Notes: generated by a model from the letters alone, not told the origin. A stretch of DNA of 21,963 nt from Propionibacterium sp. (GCA_012837465.1 DURG01000157.1:1-21963), one strand, 5' to 3'; shown: positions 14,312-21,117, counted from the first letter of the stretch. Program-made: numbers and translations.

Positions 14312-15277
14312 TCAGTGCTTGACGGCGCGGCGCAGGTCCTTGCGCAGCTCCGGCGGCAGCGCGAACTGGAGCGTCTCCTCCGTCAGCCGCTCCTCGACGG
14401 CCTGCGGGTAGCCCTTCTCCTCGAGGAACTTCAACACGCCCTGGACGAGGTCATCAGGCACCGAGGCGCCGGAGGTCACGCCCACCGACTCCACGCCGTC
14501 GAGCCATTCCGGCTGGATCTCGGTGTAGTTGTCGACGCGGTGCGCGGCCTTTGCACCGGCCTCCAGGGCAACCTCCACGAGGCGCACGGAGTTCGACGAG
14601 TTGGCCGAGCCCACCACGATCATCAGGTCGCAGCCGCTGCCCGCGATCTGCTTGACCGCGAGCTGACGGTTCTGGGTGGCGTAGCAGATGTCATCCGACG
14701 GCGGGTCCATCAGGAGCGGGAACTTCTTGCGCAGCAGCCCCACCGTCTCCATGGTCTCGTCGACCGACAAGGTGGTCTGCGACAGCCAGGCGACATCGGT
14801 GTCCTCGGGCAGGTCCAGGGCGTCGACGTCATCCGGGTGCTGCACGAGGATGGTCTGCTCGGGCGCGTGGCCGCGCGTGCCGTCGACCTCCTCGTGGCCC
14901 TCGTGGCCGATCAGCAGGATGGTCTTGCCGTCGGCGGCGAAGCGCTTGGCCTCGTGGTGCACCTTGGTGACCAGCGGGCAGGTGGCGTCAATCGACTTCA
15001 GGCCTCGGTCGTTGGCCTCGGCCTTCACGGCCGGCGAGACGCCGTGCGCGGAGAAGACCACCGTGGAGCCCTCGGGCACCTCGTCGAGTTCCTCGACGAA
15101 GATGGCGCCGCGTTCCTCGAGATCCTCGACGACGTGGCGGTTGTGCACGATCTCCTTGCGCACATAGACCGGGGCCCCGTACAGGTCCAGGGCCTTCTCG
15201 ACGGTGATCACGGCACGGTCCACGCCGGCGCAGTATCCACGCGGGGCGGCGACGACGACTCGTTTGCTGGCAGTCAT
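14312..15277 (-). CDS. ispH: 4-hydroxy-3-methylbut-2-enyl diphosphate reductase
   Basis: This 321-residue iron-sulfur enzyme carries out the last step of the MEP pathway, reducing HMBPP to IPP and DMAPP. The three conserved cysteines that hold the cluster are visible: PRGYCAGVDRA (Cys16), SIDATCPLVTK (Cys100) and DICYATQNRQ (near 195). HNRHVV, SAHGVSP and the SANSSNSVRLVEVA substrate-binding stretch are all present. ATG 15277 is chosen because the family starts just before the VVVAAPRGYCAGV strand, and TAGACT ends 7 nt upstream; a longer upstream open frame would run through the promoter. It is divergent from the next gene by 100 bp. It provides the prenyl precursors used by the prenyl transferase at 18520. 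Confidence 0.96.
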   Translation of the reverse strand: MTASKRVVVAAPRGYCAGVDRAVITVEKALDLYGAPVYVRKEIVHNRHVVEDLEERGAIFVEELDEVPEGSTVVFSAHGVSPAVKAEANDRGLKSIDATCPLVTKVHHEAKRFAADGKTILLIGHEGHEEVDGTRGHAPEQTILVQHPDDVDALDLPEDTDVAWLSQTTLSVDETMETVGLLRKKFPLLMDPPSDDICYATQNRQLAVKQIAGSGCDLMIVVGSANSSNSVRLVEVALEAGAKAAHRVDNYTEIQPEWLDGVESVGVTSGASVPDDLVQGVLKFLEEKGYPQAVEERLTEETLQFALPPELRKDLRRAVKH

Positions 15278-15377
15278 GCCGCCCAGTCTAGGTGCCGTTC
15301 GACGGACCCGGAAAAGCCCGGCGGGCCACTCAGCCCGGATCAGGGACCAGGGCAGCCCGCCCCGGTACCCTTGCCCC

Positions 15378-16139
15378 ATGGATTCACCCCAGATGCACGC
15401 CGTCGGCTTCGACTTCAAGAACATGGATGCCCTCATCAAGGCGGCGTTCGACGGCGGGGTGCGCGGGGTCAACACCGCCCCCGGGTTCGCGCTGATCGGG
15501 GCCTACACCGACCCTTCGGGCGCGCGGGTCGCGTTCGTGCAGCGCAAGGGCCAGGCCGCGACGGTCTCGGCGGGGCTGCGCTCCGAGACCACCTACCGCG
15601 CGCAGGTGGTGCGCTTCACCGACCACCTCGCCCGCGTCGCGCTCTACTCCTACGGTGAGGACGGCGGGCTGCTGACCCAGTTCCTCGCGATGGTCGACGA
15701 TCCCATCGCCTACGAGCAGCACGACCTCGCCCCCGGCGGCGGCTTCTCCATCATCCAGGCCCTCCAGGTGGGCGCGCTGGCCATGGAGGTCCAGGTGTTC
15801 GAGGACGAGGCCGCGTTCCAGGCCTCTGACGCCGCGCGCGTGGGCTCGATGCTGATGGAGGCCAAGTCGATGGTGTCGCCGTCGCTGATGGGCCTGCAGG
15901 CCGCGTCGCTGACCATCGAGGAGGCCGGGCCGACGCTGCTGATGGGCGCGGTCGTCGACAGCGTCGAGGTGCGCCGCAACGAACTCGCTGAGACCAACTT
16001 CCAGTACGTCAAGGCGTCGAGCATCGTCGACATCACCATCGCGGTGCCCATGGACCAGCCCGTCGAGCCTGGCAACGTCATCCACGGCACGTTCTACGCC
16101 ACCGTCAACGCCGGCACGTGGGACAACAACGCCGGCTGA
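15378..16139 (+). CDS. Conserved-looking protein of unknown function
   Basis: I do not recognise this 253-residue protein. It has no signal peptide or membrane segment and looks like a soluble alpha/beta protein. The N-terminal part has GFDFKNMDALIKAAFDGGV, then VNTAPGFALIGAYTDPSG and a run of strands to about residue 110. The rest has LAPGGGFSIIQALQVGALAM, and Met-rich helices near MLMEAKSMVSPSLMGLQAAS. It ends in strands (MDQPVEPGNVIHGTFYATVN). Composition and codon use match its neighbours, and the frame is intact from the ATG at 15378, which has TACCCT ending 6 nt upstream. It lies between ispH and xseA, where a small unrelated-looking gene also sits in mycobacteria. No function is proposed. 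Confidence 0.75.
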   Translation: MDSPQMHAVGFDFKNMDALIKAAFDGGVRGVNTAPGFALIGAYTDPSGARVAFVQRKGQAATVSAGLRSETTYRAQVVRFTDHLARVALYSYGEDGGLLTQFLAMVDDPIAYEQHDLAPGGGFSIIQALQVGALAMEVQVFEDEAAFQASDAARVGSMLMEAKSMVSPSLMGLQAASLTIEEAGPTLLMGAVVDSVEVRRNELAETNFQYVKASSIVDITIAVPMDQPVEPGNVIHGTFYATVNAGTWDNNAG

Positions 16140-16160
16140 GCCGCTCCGCCGCAGGGACGT

Positions 16161-16263
16161 CACACTTTGTCGCAGCGCCCCCTCGCCGTTCCCTGAGCCG
16201 GACTTCTGCGACGAAGGAGCACCGTGTCCGGTCGAAGGGCCCCACACTTTGTCGCAGCGCCCC
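16161..16263. repeat. Direct repeat pair bracketing a hairpin repeat
   Basis: CACACTTTGTCGCAGCGCCC, plus one further C, occurs at 16161-16181 and again at 16243-16263. Between the copies is a member of a second dispersed hairpin family (16189-16243) with TTCCCTGAG at one end, GTCGAAGGGCCCC at the other, and arms CCGGAC and GTCCGG. The right copy runs directly into the xseA promoter. Confidence 0.7.
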
Positions 16264-16278
16264 GCTAGGGTTGCGCGC

Positions 16279-17514
16279 ATGGCGATGACCTCCTCCCCCG
16301 AGCAACCGCAGCCGCTGGGCCGCGTCATCGGGGCCGTGAAGGACTGGGTCAACCGCTGCGGCGAGATCTGGGTCGACGCGCAGGTCGTCGAGATCAAGCG
16401 TCGCAACGCCCCCACGCAGTTCATGACGTTCCGGGACCGGATCGCTGACATGTCCTGCCAGGTCACAGCCACCACCCTCGTCCTCGACGCGGCGGGCCCC
16501 ATTCCCGAGGGCTCCCGAGTCACCGCCCGCATCCGCCCGCGGGTGTGGGACCGCAACTCCTCGCTCAGCTACGAATGCCTCGAGCTACGGGTCGCGGGTG
16601 AGGGCCGCCTCCTGGCCCAACTCGAGCAGCTCAAGCGCAAGCTGCAGGCCGAGGGGCTCTTCGAGGCACACCACAAGCGCCGCCTCCCCACGCTGCCCTC
16701 CGTGATCGGGCTGGTCACCGGCAAGAACTCCGATGCCGAGCGCGATGTGGTCACCAACGTCGAGCGGCGCTGGCCCGGCGCACGCATCCGCACCCGACAC
16801 GCCCTCGTCCAGGGTGTGAGCTCGGCCGAATCGGTGATGGGCGCCCTCGCCGCGCTGGACGCGGACCCCGAGGTTGAGGTCATCATCATCGCCCGCGGTG
16901 GCGGCTCGCTGGAGGACCTGTTGAGCTTCTCCGACGAGGGCCTCGTCCGGGCCGTCCACGCCGCTCGCACGCCGGTGATCACCGCCATCGGCCACGAGCG
17001 CGACTTCCCCCTGGTGGACTTCGTCGCGGACCACCGCGCCTCCACCCCCACCGATGCTGCCAAGCGCGTGGTGCCGGATCACGAGGCCGAGGCCACCGGG
17101 GTCGCGAACACCGTCGCCCGGCTCCGCCGCGCCATCGACGGCGTCCTCACCCAGCAGCAGCACCTCCTCGACTCGCTGCGCTCGCGGCCGGTGATGGTGG
17201 ATCCCACCAGCGCGTTCGCCGCGCACTACGAGCGGCTCTCCCTCCTGCGCCACCGGCTGGAGAGCTCCATCGACCGTCGCCTTCGCACGGAGGAGTCAGA
17301 CCTGCGCTCCGCCGTGAGCACGGTGCGCGCCCTGTCCCCCAAACGCACCCTGGAGCGTGGCTATGCCGTCCTCGTCGACGACGACCACGCCTCCGTTTCC
17401 AGCGTCGCCGACACCACCGTCGGCGCCCGCATCCACGCTTACCTCGCCGATGGCCAATTGGACCTCGACGTGGCCGGCATCACCCAGCGCATTGAAGGAG
17501 AAGCCCATGGCTGA
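16279..17514 (+). CDS. xseA: Exodeoxyribonuclease VII large subunit
   Basis: This 411-residue protein is the catalytic subunit of exonuclease VII, which degrades single-stranded DNA from both ends with the XseB subunit. An N-terminal OB-fold (about residues 14-105, IGAVKDWVNRCGEIWVDAQV onward) is followed by the catalytic domain with LPSVIGLVTGKNSDAERDV, IIIARGGGSLEDLLSF and TAIGHERDFPLVDFVADHRA, then STPTDAA. A coiled coil (about 270-350) and the C-terminal GYAVL segment complete the family pattern. ATG 16279 is selected because TAGGGT ends 7 nt upstream; ATG 16285 is possible. It overlaps xseB by 8 bp. Confidence 0.95.
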   Translation: MAMTSSPEQPQPLGRVIGAVKDWVNRCGEIWVDAQVVEIKRRNAPTQFMTFRDRIADMSCQVTATTLVLDAAGPIPEGSRVTARIRPRVWDRNSSLSYECLELRVAGEGRLLAQLEQLKRKLQAEGLFEAHHKRRLPTLPSVIGLVTGKNSDAERDVVTNVERRWPGARIRTRHALVQGVSSAESVMGALAALDADPEVEVIIIARGGGSLEDLLSFSDEGLVRAVHAARTPVITAIGHERDFPLVDFVADHRASTPTDAAKRVVPDHEAEATGVANTVARLRRAIDGVLTQQQHLLDSLRSRPVMVDPTSAFAAHYERLSLLRHRLESSIDRRLRTEESDLRSAVSTVRALSPKRTLERGYAVLVDDDHASVSSVADTTVGARIHAYLADGQLDLDVAGITQRIEGEAHG

Positions 17515-17710
17515 CGAGAAGCTCACCTACGAGGCCGCGCGCGACGAGTTGGTCGCCGTGGTGGCGAAACTGGAGTCCGGAGGCGCGTCCCTGGCGGATT
17601 CGATGGCACTGTGGAAGCGCGGCGAGGAACTGGCGAAGGTGTGCCAGGAGTTCCTCGACGGCGCGAAGGAGCAGGTCGCCAAGGCCCGCGAGGAGGAGAC
17701 CGCTCCCTGA
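17507..17710 (+). CDS. xseB: Exodeoxyribonuclease VII small subunit
   Basis: This 67-residue helical protein binds XseA as the small subunit of exonuclease VII. The family core LTYEAARDELVAVVAKLESG, then SLADSMALWKRGEELAKVCQ, is intact. The start at ATG 17507 lies inside the end of xseA and has a good ribosome site, GAAGGAG, 6 nt upstream. The stop codon lies in a CCCTGAGCGTCGC segment that is repeated 18 bp downstream in the dispersed repeat at 17721, so the very end of the gene may have been supplied by that repeat. Confidence 0.94.
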   Translation: MADEKLTYEAARDELVAVVAKLESGGASLADSMALWKRGEELAKVCQEFLDGAKEQVAKAREEETAP

Positions 17711-17720
17711 GCGTCGCTTG

Positions 17721-17760
17721 GTCCCTGAGCGTCGCGCTCTGCGCGACGACGAAGGGCCCC
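17721..17760 (+). repeat. Second hairpin repeat family, short copy
   Basis: This element reads GTCCCTGAGC, then perfect arms GTCGCGC-tct-GCGCGAC, then ACGAAGGGCCCC. The ends match those of the element at 16189-16243 while the stem is different but still paired. TCCCTGAGCGTCGC is tandemly present at 17704-17717 and 17722-17735. Confidence 0.65.
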
Positions 17761-17793
17761 GCAACGTTCCCACTCAGGCTCACCCGGATCGGG

Positions 17794-17851
17794 CCTAGCC
17801 TGGATCCACGTGCCGCTCACTACGGCGCCCACCGGTGGATCCAGGCTTAGG
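17794..17851. terminator. Long hairpin between convergent xseB and DUF4245 gene
   Basis: CCTAGCCTGGATCCAC (17794-17809) pairs with GTGGATCCAGGCTTAGG (17835-17851) with a single bulged base, giving a 16-bp stem over a 25-nt loop. The right arm includes the stop codon of the DUF4245 gene. It is well placed as a bidirectional terminator, though there is no clear T-tract. Confidence 0.6.
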
Positions 17852-18401
17852 GAGCAGCCTCGACCAGCGTCGAGGTGAAGGCCTCCAACCGGGTGAAGTC
17901 GTCGTCGGCCGAGACCACCGTCGTGACGTCACCGGCTTCGTTGACGAGGCTGCGGGTGCGGGCGTCCTTGCTCTCATAGCGCAACCACTCGCGGCCGGCC
18001 AAGGACACGGGGTCGCCGATCTCCTTGCCCTCGCGCGTGGTGCTGCGGATCAGGTCGGCGCCGGCGGCGTCGCGCTGCAACACGCCGTAGTAGATCTGAT
18101 CGGGCGAAAGGTAGCCGATCTGCCAGGAGTTGCCCAGCGCGGGATCCGTGGTGATCCACTGCTGGCCCTTCTTGGCCCAGGCCGCGCGCACGGGCGTCCA
18201 GCCGTCGTCGAGCCCCTCGGCGACCAGCACCGGATAGGGAGACTCAGCCCCGGCCCGGGTGAGGAACGGCCCGACGTCGACCGCCTCCGCATCCGTCGAC
18301 GGCGTGCGGGTGAACAGCGCCACGATGATGAGGATCGGGATGGCAATGACCGCCAGGGAGATGAGCATGTCCCTCGAGCGGGCATTGGGGTTGCGGGCCA
18401 T
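17847..18401 (-). CDS. DUF4245 family membrane-anchored protein
   Basis: This 184-residue protein has a short basic N-terminus (MARNPNARSRDM), one membrane helix at about 13-30 (LISLAVIAIPILIIVALF) and an outer domain. The outer part, with PYPVLVAEGLDDGWTPVRAA, WITTDPALGNSWQIGYLSPD and a final DDFTRLEAFTSTLVEA, fits the actinobacterial DUF4245 family, of unknown function. In many actinobacteria this family sits beside xseB and glpX; here xseB is the neighbour on the opposite strand and glpX is not in the window. ATG 18401 is preferred because TAGGGT ends 7 nt upstream; an open frame from 18503 would run through that promoter. Confidence 0.85.
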   Translation of the reverse strand: MARNPNARSRDMLISLAVIAIPILIIVALFTRTPSTDAEAVDVGPFLTRAGAESPYPVLVAEGLDDGWTPVRAAWAKKGQQWITTDPALGNSWQIGYLSPDQIYYGVLQRDAAGADLIRSTTREGKEIGDPVSLAGREWLRYESKDARTRSLVNEAGDVTTVVSADDDFTRLEAFTSTLVEAAP

Positions 18402-18460
18402 GCGCGACACCCTACAGAGCCCCCGGCGGGAACGGCCACTCAGGCGTTCGGTTCCGAGTG

Positions 18461-18520
18461 CCCCGTGAGCCGACCACCCGGACCACTGACCACCCGACCT
18501 CACGGGGTGTATCGAGGGAC
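18461..18520. terminator. Inverted repeat downstream of prenyl transferase gene
   Basis: CCCCGTGAG (18461-18469) and CTCACGGGG (18499-18507) form a perfect 9-bp stem with a 29-nt loop. It lies just past the prenyl transferase stop on the minus strand and upstream of the DUF4245 promoter. GGTGTATCGAGGGAC (18506-18520) is the reverse complement of a segment at 9819-9833. Termination is plausible, not shown. Confidence 0.45.
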
Positions 18521-19320
18521 TACTTCCCGAAGCGACGCTCCCGCTGCGTGTAGGCGCGCAGGGCGCGGACGAAGTCGACCCTGCGGAAGTCCGGCCACAG
18601 GGCCTCGCAGAAGTAGTACTCGCTGTGGGCTGACTGCCACAGGAGGAACCCGGAGAGCCGCTGCTCGCCCGAGGTGCGGATGATCAGGTCCGGATCCGGC
18701 TGGCCCTTCGTGTAGAGGTGTTCGGAGATCTGGTCGATCTCCAGGGTGTCGGCGACGTCCTCGAGGCTGGCGCCCTCCCCCGCCTTCTCGGCCAGGAGGG
18801 AGCGCACGGCGTCGCGCAGTTCATGGCGTCCGCCGTAGGCGACGGCGACGTTGACGGTCATGCCTGAGACGCCCTTCGTCGACGCGGACGATGCCCGCAG
18901 CGACTCGCCCCAGTTCTCCTCCAGCAGGTCGAGCGCCCCGACGACCTGCACCTGCCAGCGTCGACGCGCGGCGAGATCTCGCACCAACTGGTCGATGACC
19001 TCGAGCAGCGGCCCGAGCTCGCCCTCCTGGGCGCGATTGAGGTTGTCGGTGCTGAGCACCCACAAGGTGACCACCTCGATGCCGATCTCCTCGCACCACT
19101 CGACGAACTCGACGAGCTTCGCTGCGCCGGCGCGGTAGCCGGCCACCAGGGGCTGGCCGGGGGCGTTCATGCGGGCCCAGCGACGGTTCCCATCTGCCAG
19201 CACGGCGACGTGGTGCGGCAGCGCGTTCTTGTCCAGCTGGCCGAGGACCGAGCGCTCGTACGTGGTGTAGAGCCACTTGGGTGGCCAGAGCCTGTCGATG
19301 AGGCGGTTGACCCAGGGCAT
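18520..19320 (-). CDS. Isoprenyl transferase, likely short-chain (Z-FPP synthase-like)
   Basis: This 266-residue enzyme belongs to the cis-prenyl transferase (UppS) family, adding IPP units to allylic diphosphates for lipid carriers. The catalytic region VAVLADGNRRWAR holds the essential Asp43; TLWVLSTDNLNR, GGRHELRDAV and DPDLIIRTSGEQRLSGFLLW, followed by EYYF, are all conserved. The adjacent hemolysin III gene is divergent, as with Rv1086/Rv1085c in M. tuberculosis, where the enzyme makes the short Z,E-farnesyl diphosphate, so a short-chain product is favoured by context. A second cis-prenyl transferase elsewhere would then make decaprenyl or undecaprenyl carrier. ATG 19320 has TAGGCT ending 6 nt upstream. 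Confidence 0.9.
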   Translation of the reverse strand: MPWVNRLIDRLWPPKWLYTTYERSVLGQLDKNALPHHVAVLADGNRRWARMNAPGQPLVAGYRAGAAKLVEFVEWCEEIGIEVVTLWVLSTDNLNRAQEGELGPLLEVIDQLVRDLAARRRWQVQVVGALDLLEENWGESLRASSASTKGVSGMTVNVAVAYGGRHELRDAVRSLLAEKAGEGASLEDVADTLEIDQISEHLYTKGQPDPDLIIRTSGEQRLSGFLLWQSAHSEYYFCEALWPDFRRVDFVRALRAYTQRERRFGK

Positions 19321-19353
19321 GGGTGCAGCCTAGCGATCCCGAGGCAGTTGGCC

Positions 19354-19403
19354 GCCCGAATCTGGATTTGGGCTGGTCTGGCAACCCGATTCCAGATCCG
19401 GGC
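19354..19403. repeat. Near-perfect 19-bp inverted repeat in divergent intergenic region
   Basis: GCCCGAATCTGGATTTGGG (19354-19372) and CCCGATTCCAGATCCGGGC (19385-19403) pair at 16 of 19 positions with a 12-nt spacer. It lies upstream of the prenyl transferase promoter and 80 bp before hemolysin III. It could be a regulator site or a hairpin; no family match is known to me. Confidence 0.6.
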
Positions 19404-19444
19404 CGCCTCGCCCGTAGATTGTCCTTCGAACCCCGGAAGCGCTA

Positions 19445-19477
19445 ACCTACGGTAGCGTAAGTTACGGAAGCGTAGGT
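19445..19477 (+). promoter_or_regulatory. Two tandem TetR-like palindromic operators
   Basis: ACCTACGGTAGCGTAAGT and, 15 bp on, AGTTACGGAAGCGTAGGT are each imperfect palindromes of the form TACG-4-CGTA. They overlap end to end just upstream of the hemolysin III ATG. The spacing and symmetry resemble sites of dimeric TetR-family repressors. No regulator gene is adjacent. Confidence 0.5.
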
Positions 19478-19482
19478 AGAGC

Positions 19483-20172
19483 ATGGACGAGACCCGCACC
19501 GCGGAGGCCCCCATCCGCAGCCCCGACCCCAGCGACAGCGCGGGCACCGCGAAGCCAAAGCTGCGCGGCTGGCTCCACCTGGGCATGGCCCCCATGATCT
19601 TCATCGTCGGGCTGGCGTTCACGACGTTCGCGCCGGATCTCACCGGACGCATCGGTGCCGCCATCTACACCCTGGCCGCGGTGCAACTCTTCGGCACCAG
19701 CGCCGCCTACCACCGCGGCAACTGGTCGGATCGCACCAACGCCATCTTCCGGCGCATCGACCACTCCAACATCTTCGTCTTCATCGCGGGCACCTACACC
19801 CCGCTGACCCTCAGCATGCTGGAGGGAGCCTCCCGGTGGGGGCTGTTGGCCCTCATCTGGTCGATCGCCGTGCTCGGGGTGGCATTCAGGGTCCTGTGGC
19901 TGGCTGCCCCCCGTTGGCTCTACACCCTCCTCTACGTGGGGATGGGCTGGGCCGCCGTCGGCTGGCTGGGCCAGTTCTGGGCAAACGGCGGGCCCGCCGT
20001 CGTGCTCCTCATCATGGCCGGCGGCCTGGTCTATACGCTCGGCGCCGTGGCCTACGGCCTCAAGCGCCCCAACTTCTCCCCCGGCTGGTTCGGCTTCCAC
20101 GAGGTCTTCCACGCCTGCACGATCATCGCGGCCGTGTTCCACGCCATCGCCATCGGGTCGGCCATCTTCTGA
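19483..20172 (+). CDS. Hemolysin III / PAQR family membrane protein
   Basis: This 229-residue integral membrane protein has seven probable helices, beginning WLHLGMAPMIFIVGLAFTTF after a 30-residue soluble start. It carries the family's putative zinc-site residues: TSAAYHRGNW (Ser, His), RIDHSNIFVFIAGTYTPL (Asp, His) and the C-terminal GFHEVFHACTIIAAVFHAIA with its paired histidines. Despite the name, bacterial members are mostly linked to membrane homeostasis rather than proven toxin activity. The gene starts at ATG 19483 with a weak GGTAG ribosome site and sits directly behind two palindromic operators, so it appears to be specifically regulated. It is followed after 34 bp by the deacetylase gene. 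Confidence 0.92.
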   Translation: MDETRTAEAPIRSPDPSDSAGTAKPKLRGWLHLGMAPMIFIVGLAFTTFAPDLTGRIGAAIYTLAAVQLFGTSAAYHRGNWSDRTNAIFRRIDHSNIFVFIAGTYTPLTLSMLEGASRWGLLALIWSIAVLGVAFRVLWLAAPRWLYTLLYVGMGWAAVGWLGQFWANGGPAVVLLIMAGGLVYTLGAVAYGLKRPNFSPGWFGFHEVFHACTIIAAVFHAIAIGSAIF

Positions 20173-20206
20173 CCCTCTTCTCCACGGGCGGCGATATGGT
20201 CGGGTC

Positions 20207-20866
20207 ATGACGCTCCCCTTCCCAGAAGACTGGAATCACGCCCTCGTCGTCGTCGCCCACCCGGACGACCCCGAGTACGGAATGGCGGCCGCCGTCGCCA
20301 AGTGGACCCGAGAAGGCAAGCGGGTCACCTATGTCCTCGCCAGCAGCGGCGAGGCGGGCATCGAGGGCATGGACCCCGAAGAGGCGGGCCCCGTCCGAGA
20401 GGAGGAGCAGCGCCGCTCCGGCGCCCAGGTGGGCGTCCGCGAGCTGGTGTGGCTCGACCTCCCCGACGGCGACCTGGCCGATTCCCCCACCCTCGACGAG
20501 GCACTGCGCCAGGTGCTCGACGCCTATCCCGCCGAGGTCGTCGTCACCACCTACGGTGGCCCGGAGTTCGAGCCGGGCCTGCCCAACCAGCCCGACCACA
20601 TCGCGGTCAACGAGGCACTCGCTGAGATCCTCGCCGGCAAGAGCGTCTGGCTGTTCGAGAACGGACCGGCGCCCACGCACCACGTGCTGGTCGAGGACGA
20701 GGACGTCCAGGCGGCCATCCGGGCGCTGGCGGAGCACCAGGTCTACCTCTCGGTGCTCGACCCGGCCACCCCGGTCAAGACTCAGGCCCGTGCGCAGGTG
20801 TACCGCAGCGTCGCCCGCTCGCGCGAGGACAACCGCGTGCACTTCCGCCTGATGGACCAGTCCTGA
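20207..20866 (+). CDS. PIG-L family deacetylase
   Basis: This 219-residue protein belongs to the LmbE/PIG-L zinc deacetylases, which remove acetyl groups from N-acetylglucosamine-type substrates; mycothiol enzymes MshB and Mca are relatives. The metal motif VVVAHPDDPEYGMAA is present (His18, Asp20/21) and a later His occurs in QPDHIAVNEAL. At 219 residues it is shorter than MshB or Mca (nearly 300), so it is probably neither. The substrate is unknown. ATG 20207 has TATGGT ending 6 nt upstream, giving it its own promoter within the 34-bp gap after hemolysin III. Confidence 0.88.
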   Translation: MTLPFPEDWNHALVVVAHPDDPEYGMAAAVAKWTREGKRVTYVLASSGEAGIEGMDPEEAGPVREEEQRRSGAQVGVRELVWLDLPDGDLADSPTLDEALRQVLDAYPAEVVVTTYGGPEFEPGLPNQPDHIAVNEALAEILAGKSVWLFENGPAPTHHVLVEDEDVQAAIRALAEHQVYLSVLDPATPVKTQARAQVYRSVARSREDNRVHFRLMDQS

Positions 20867-20885
20867 GAACTCCCTCGGTGGCCCG

Positions 20886-20914
20886 GAGGGGTGGCGGCGC
20901 AGGCCCCACCCCTC
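20886..20914 (+). terminator. GC-rich hairpin after the deacetylase gene
   Basis: GAGGGGTGG (20886-20894) and CCACCCCTC (20906-20914) form a perfect 9-bp stem with an 11-nt loop, 20 bp past the deacetylase stop. No T-tract follows. Confidence 0.55.
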
Positions 20915-20992
20915 GGGGTGCCCCTCGGCGCCTCCCGCCGTCAGCTTCCCGGCCAACAGATGAACAGTTAGTTACAGGCTTGTGATTAGCCC

Positions 20993-21021
20993 TTCCCAAG
21001 GACCCCTTCTCGGGTTATCGT
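20993..21021 (+). promoter_or_regulatory. Promoter of the phoH leader
   Basis: TTCCCA (20993-20998) and TATCGT (21016-21021) are separated by 17 nt. The -10 ends 7 nt before the ATG of a 12-codon ORF, so the mRNA probably begins at or near that ATG and carries a leader of about 90 nt before phoH. Confidence 0.55.
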
Positions 21022-21028
21022 CGACGTC

Positions 21029-21067
21029 ATGGAGAACCGCTCCATCGAAGTAGATCCGGTCCCCTGA
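21029..21067 (+). CDS. Possible 12-residue leader peptide upstream of phoH
   Basis: This tiny ORF encodes MENRSIEVDPVP and a TGA. It has no Shine-Dalgarno sequence, but the -10 TATCGT ends 7 nt upstream, the arrangement seen at leaderless starts across this window. Its composition shows no run of one amino acid, so classical attenuation is not obvious. It may be a chance ORF, or a leaderless upstream ORF whose translation influences the downstream hairpin. Confidence 0.4.
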   Translation: MENRSIEVDPVP

Positions 21068-21076
21068 CCAACAGCA

Positions 21077-21112
21077 CGGGGGCAGGCGAGAGTGCGGCCC
21101 CCGCGAAGGGAG
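21077..21112 (+). promoter_or_regulatory. Hairpin next to the phoH ribosome site
   Basis: CGGGGGC (21077-21083) and GCCCCCG (21097-21103) form a perfect 7-bp stem with a 13-nt loop that ends 2 nt before the ribosome site AAGGGAG (21106-21112). The site is 5 nt from the GTG start. The hairpin could modulate access to it; this is inference. Confidence 0.5.
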
Positions 21113-21117
21113 CAACA

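Noticed and set aside
13002..14411. A plus-strand open frame of 469 codons overlapping ilvA in another frame
   Set aside because: Arg/Pro/His-rich composition, no motif, and it overlaps a complete threonine ammonia-lyase.
20207..20866. Mycothiol enzyme MshB or Mca
   Set aside because: The metal motif fits the wider family, but the protein is much shorter than either enzyme and other diagnostic regions are not apparent.
20867..21117. A known riboswitch class upstream of phoH
   Set aside because: The mapped leader is only about 90 nt and I could match no conserved riboswitch core; only a simple hairpin and a short ORF are visible.
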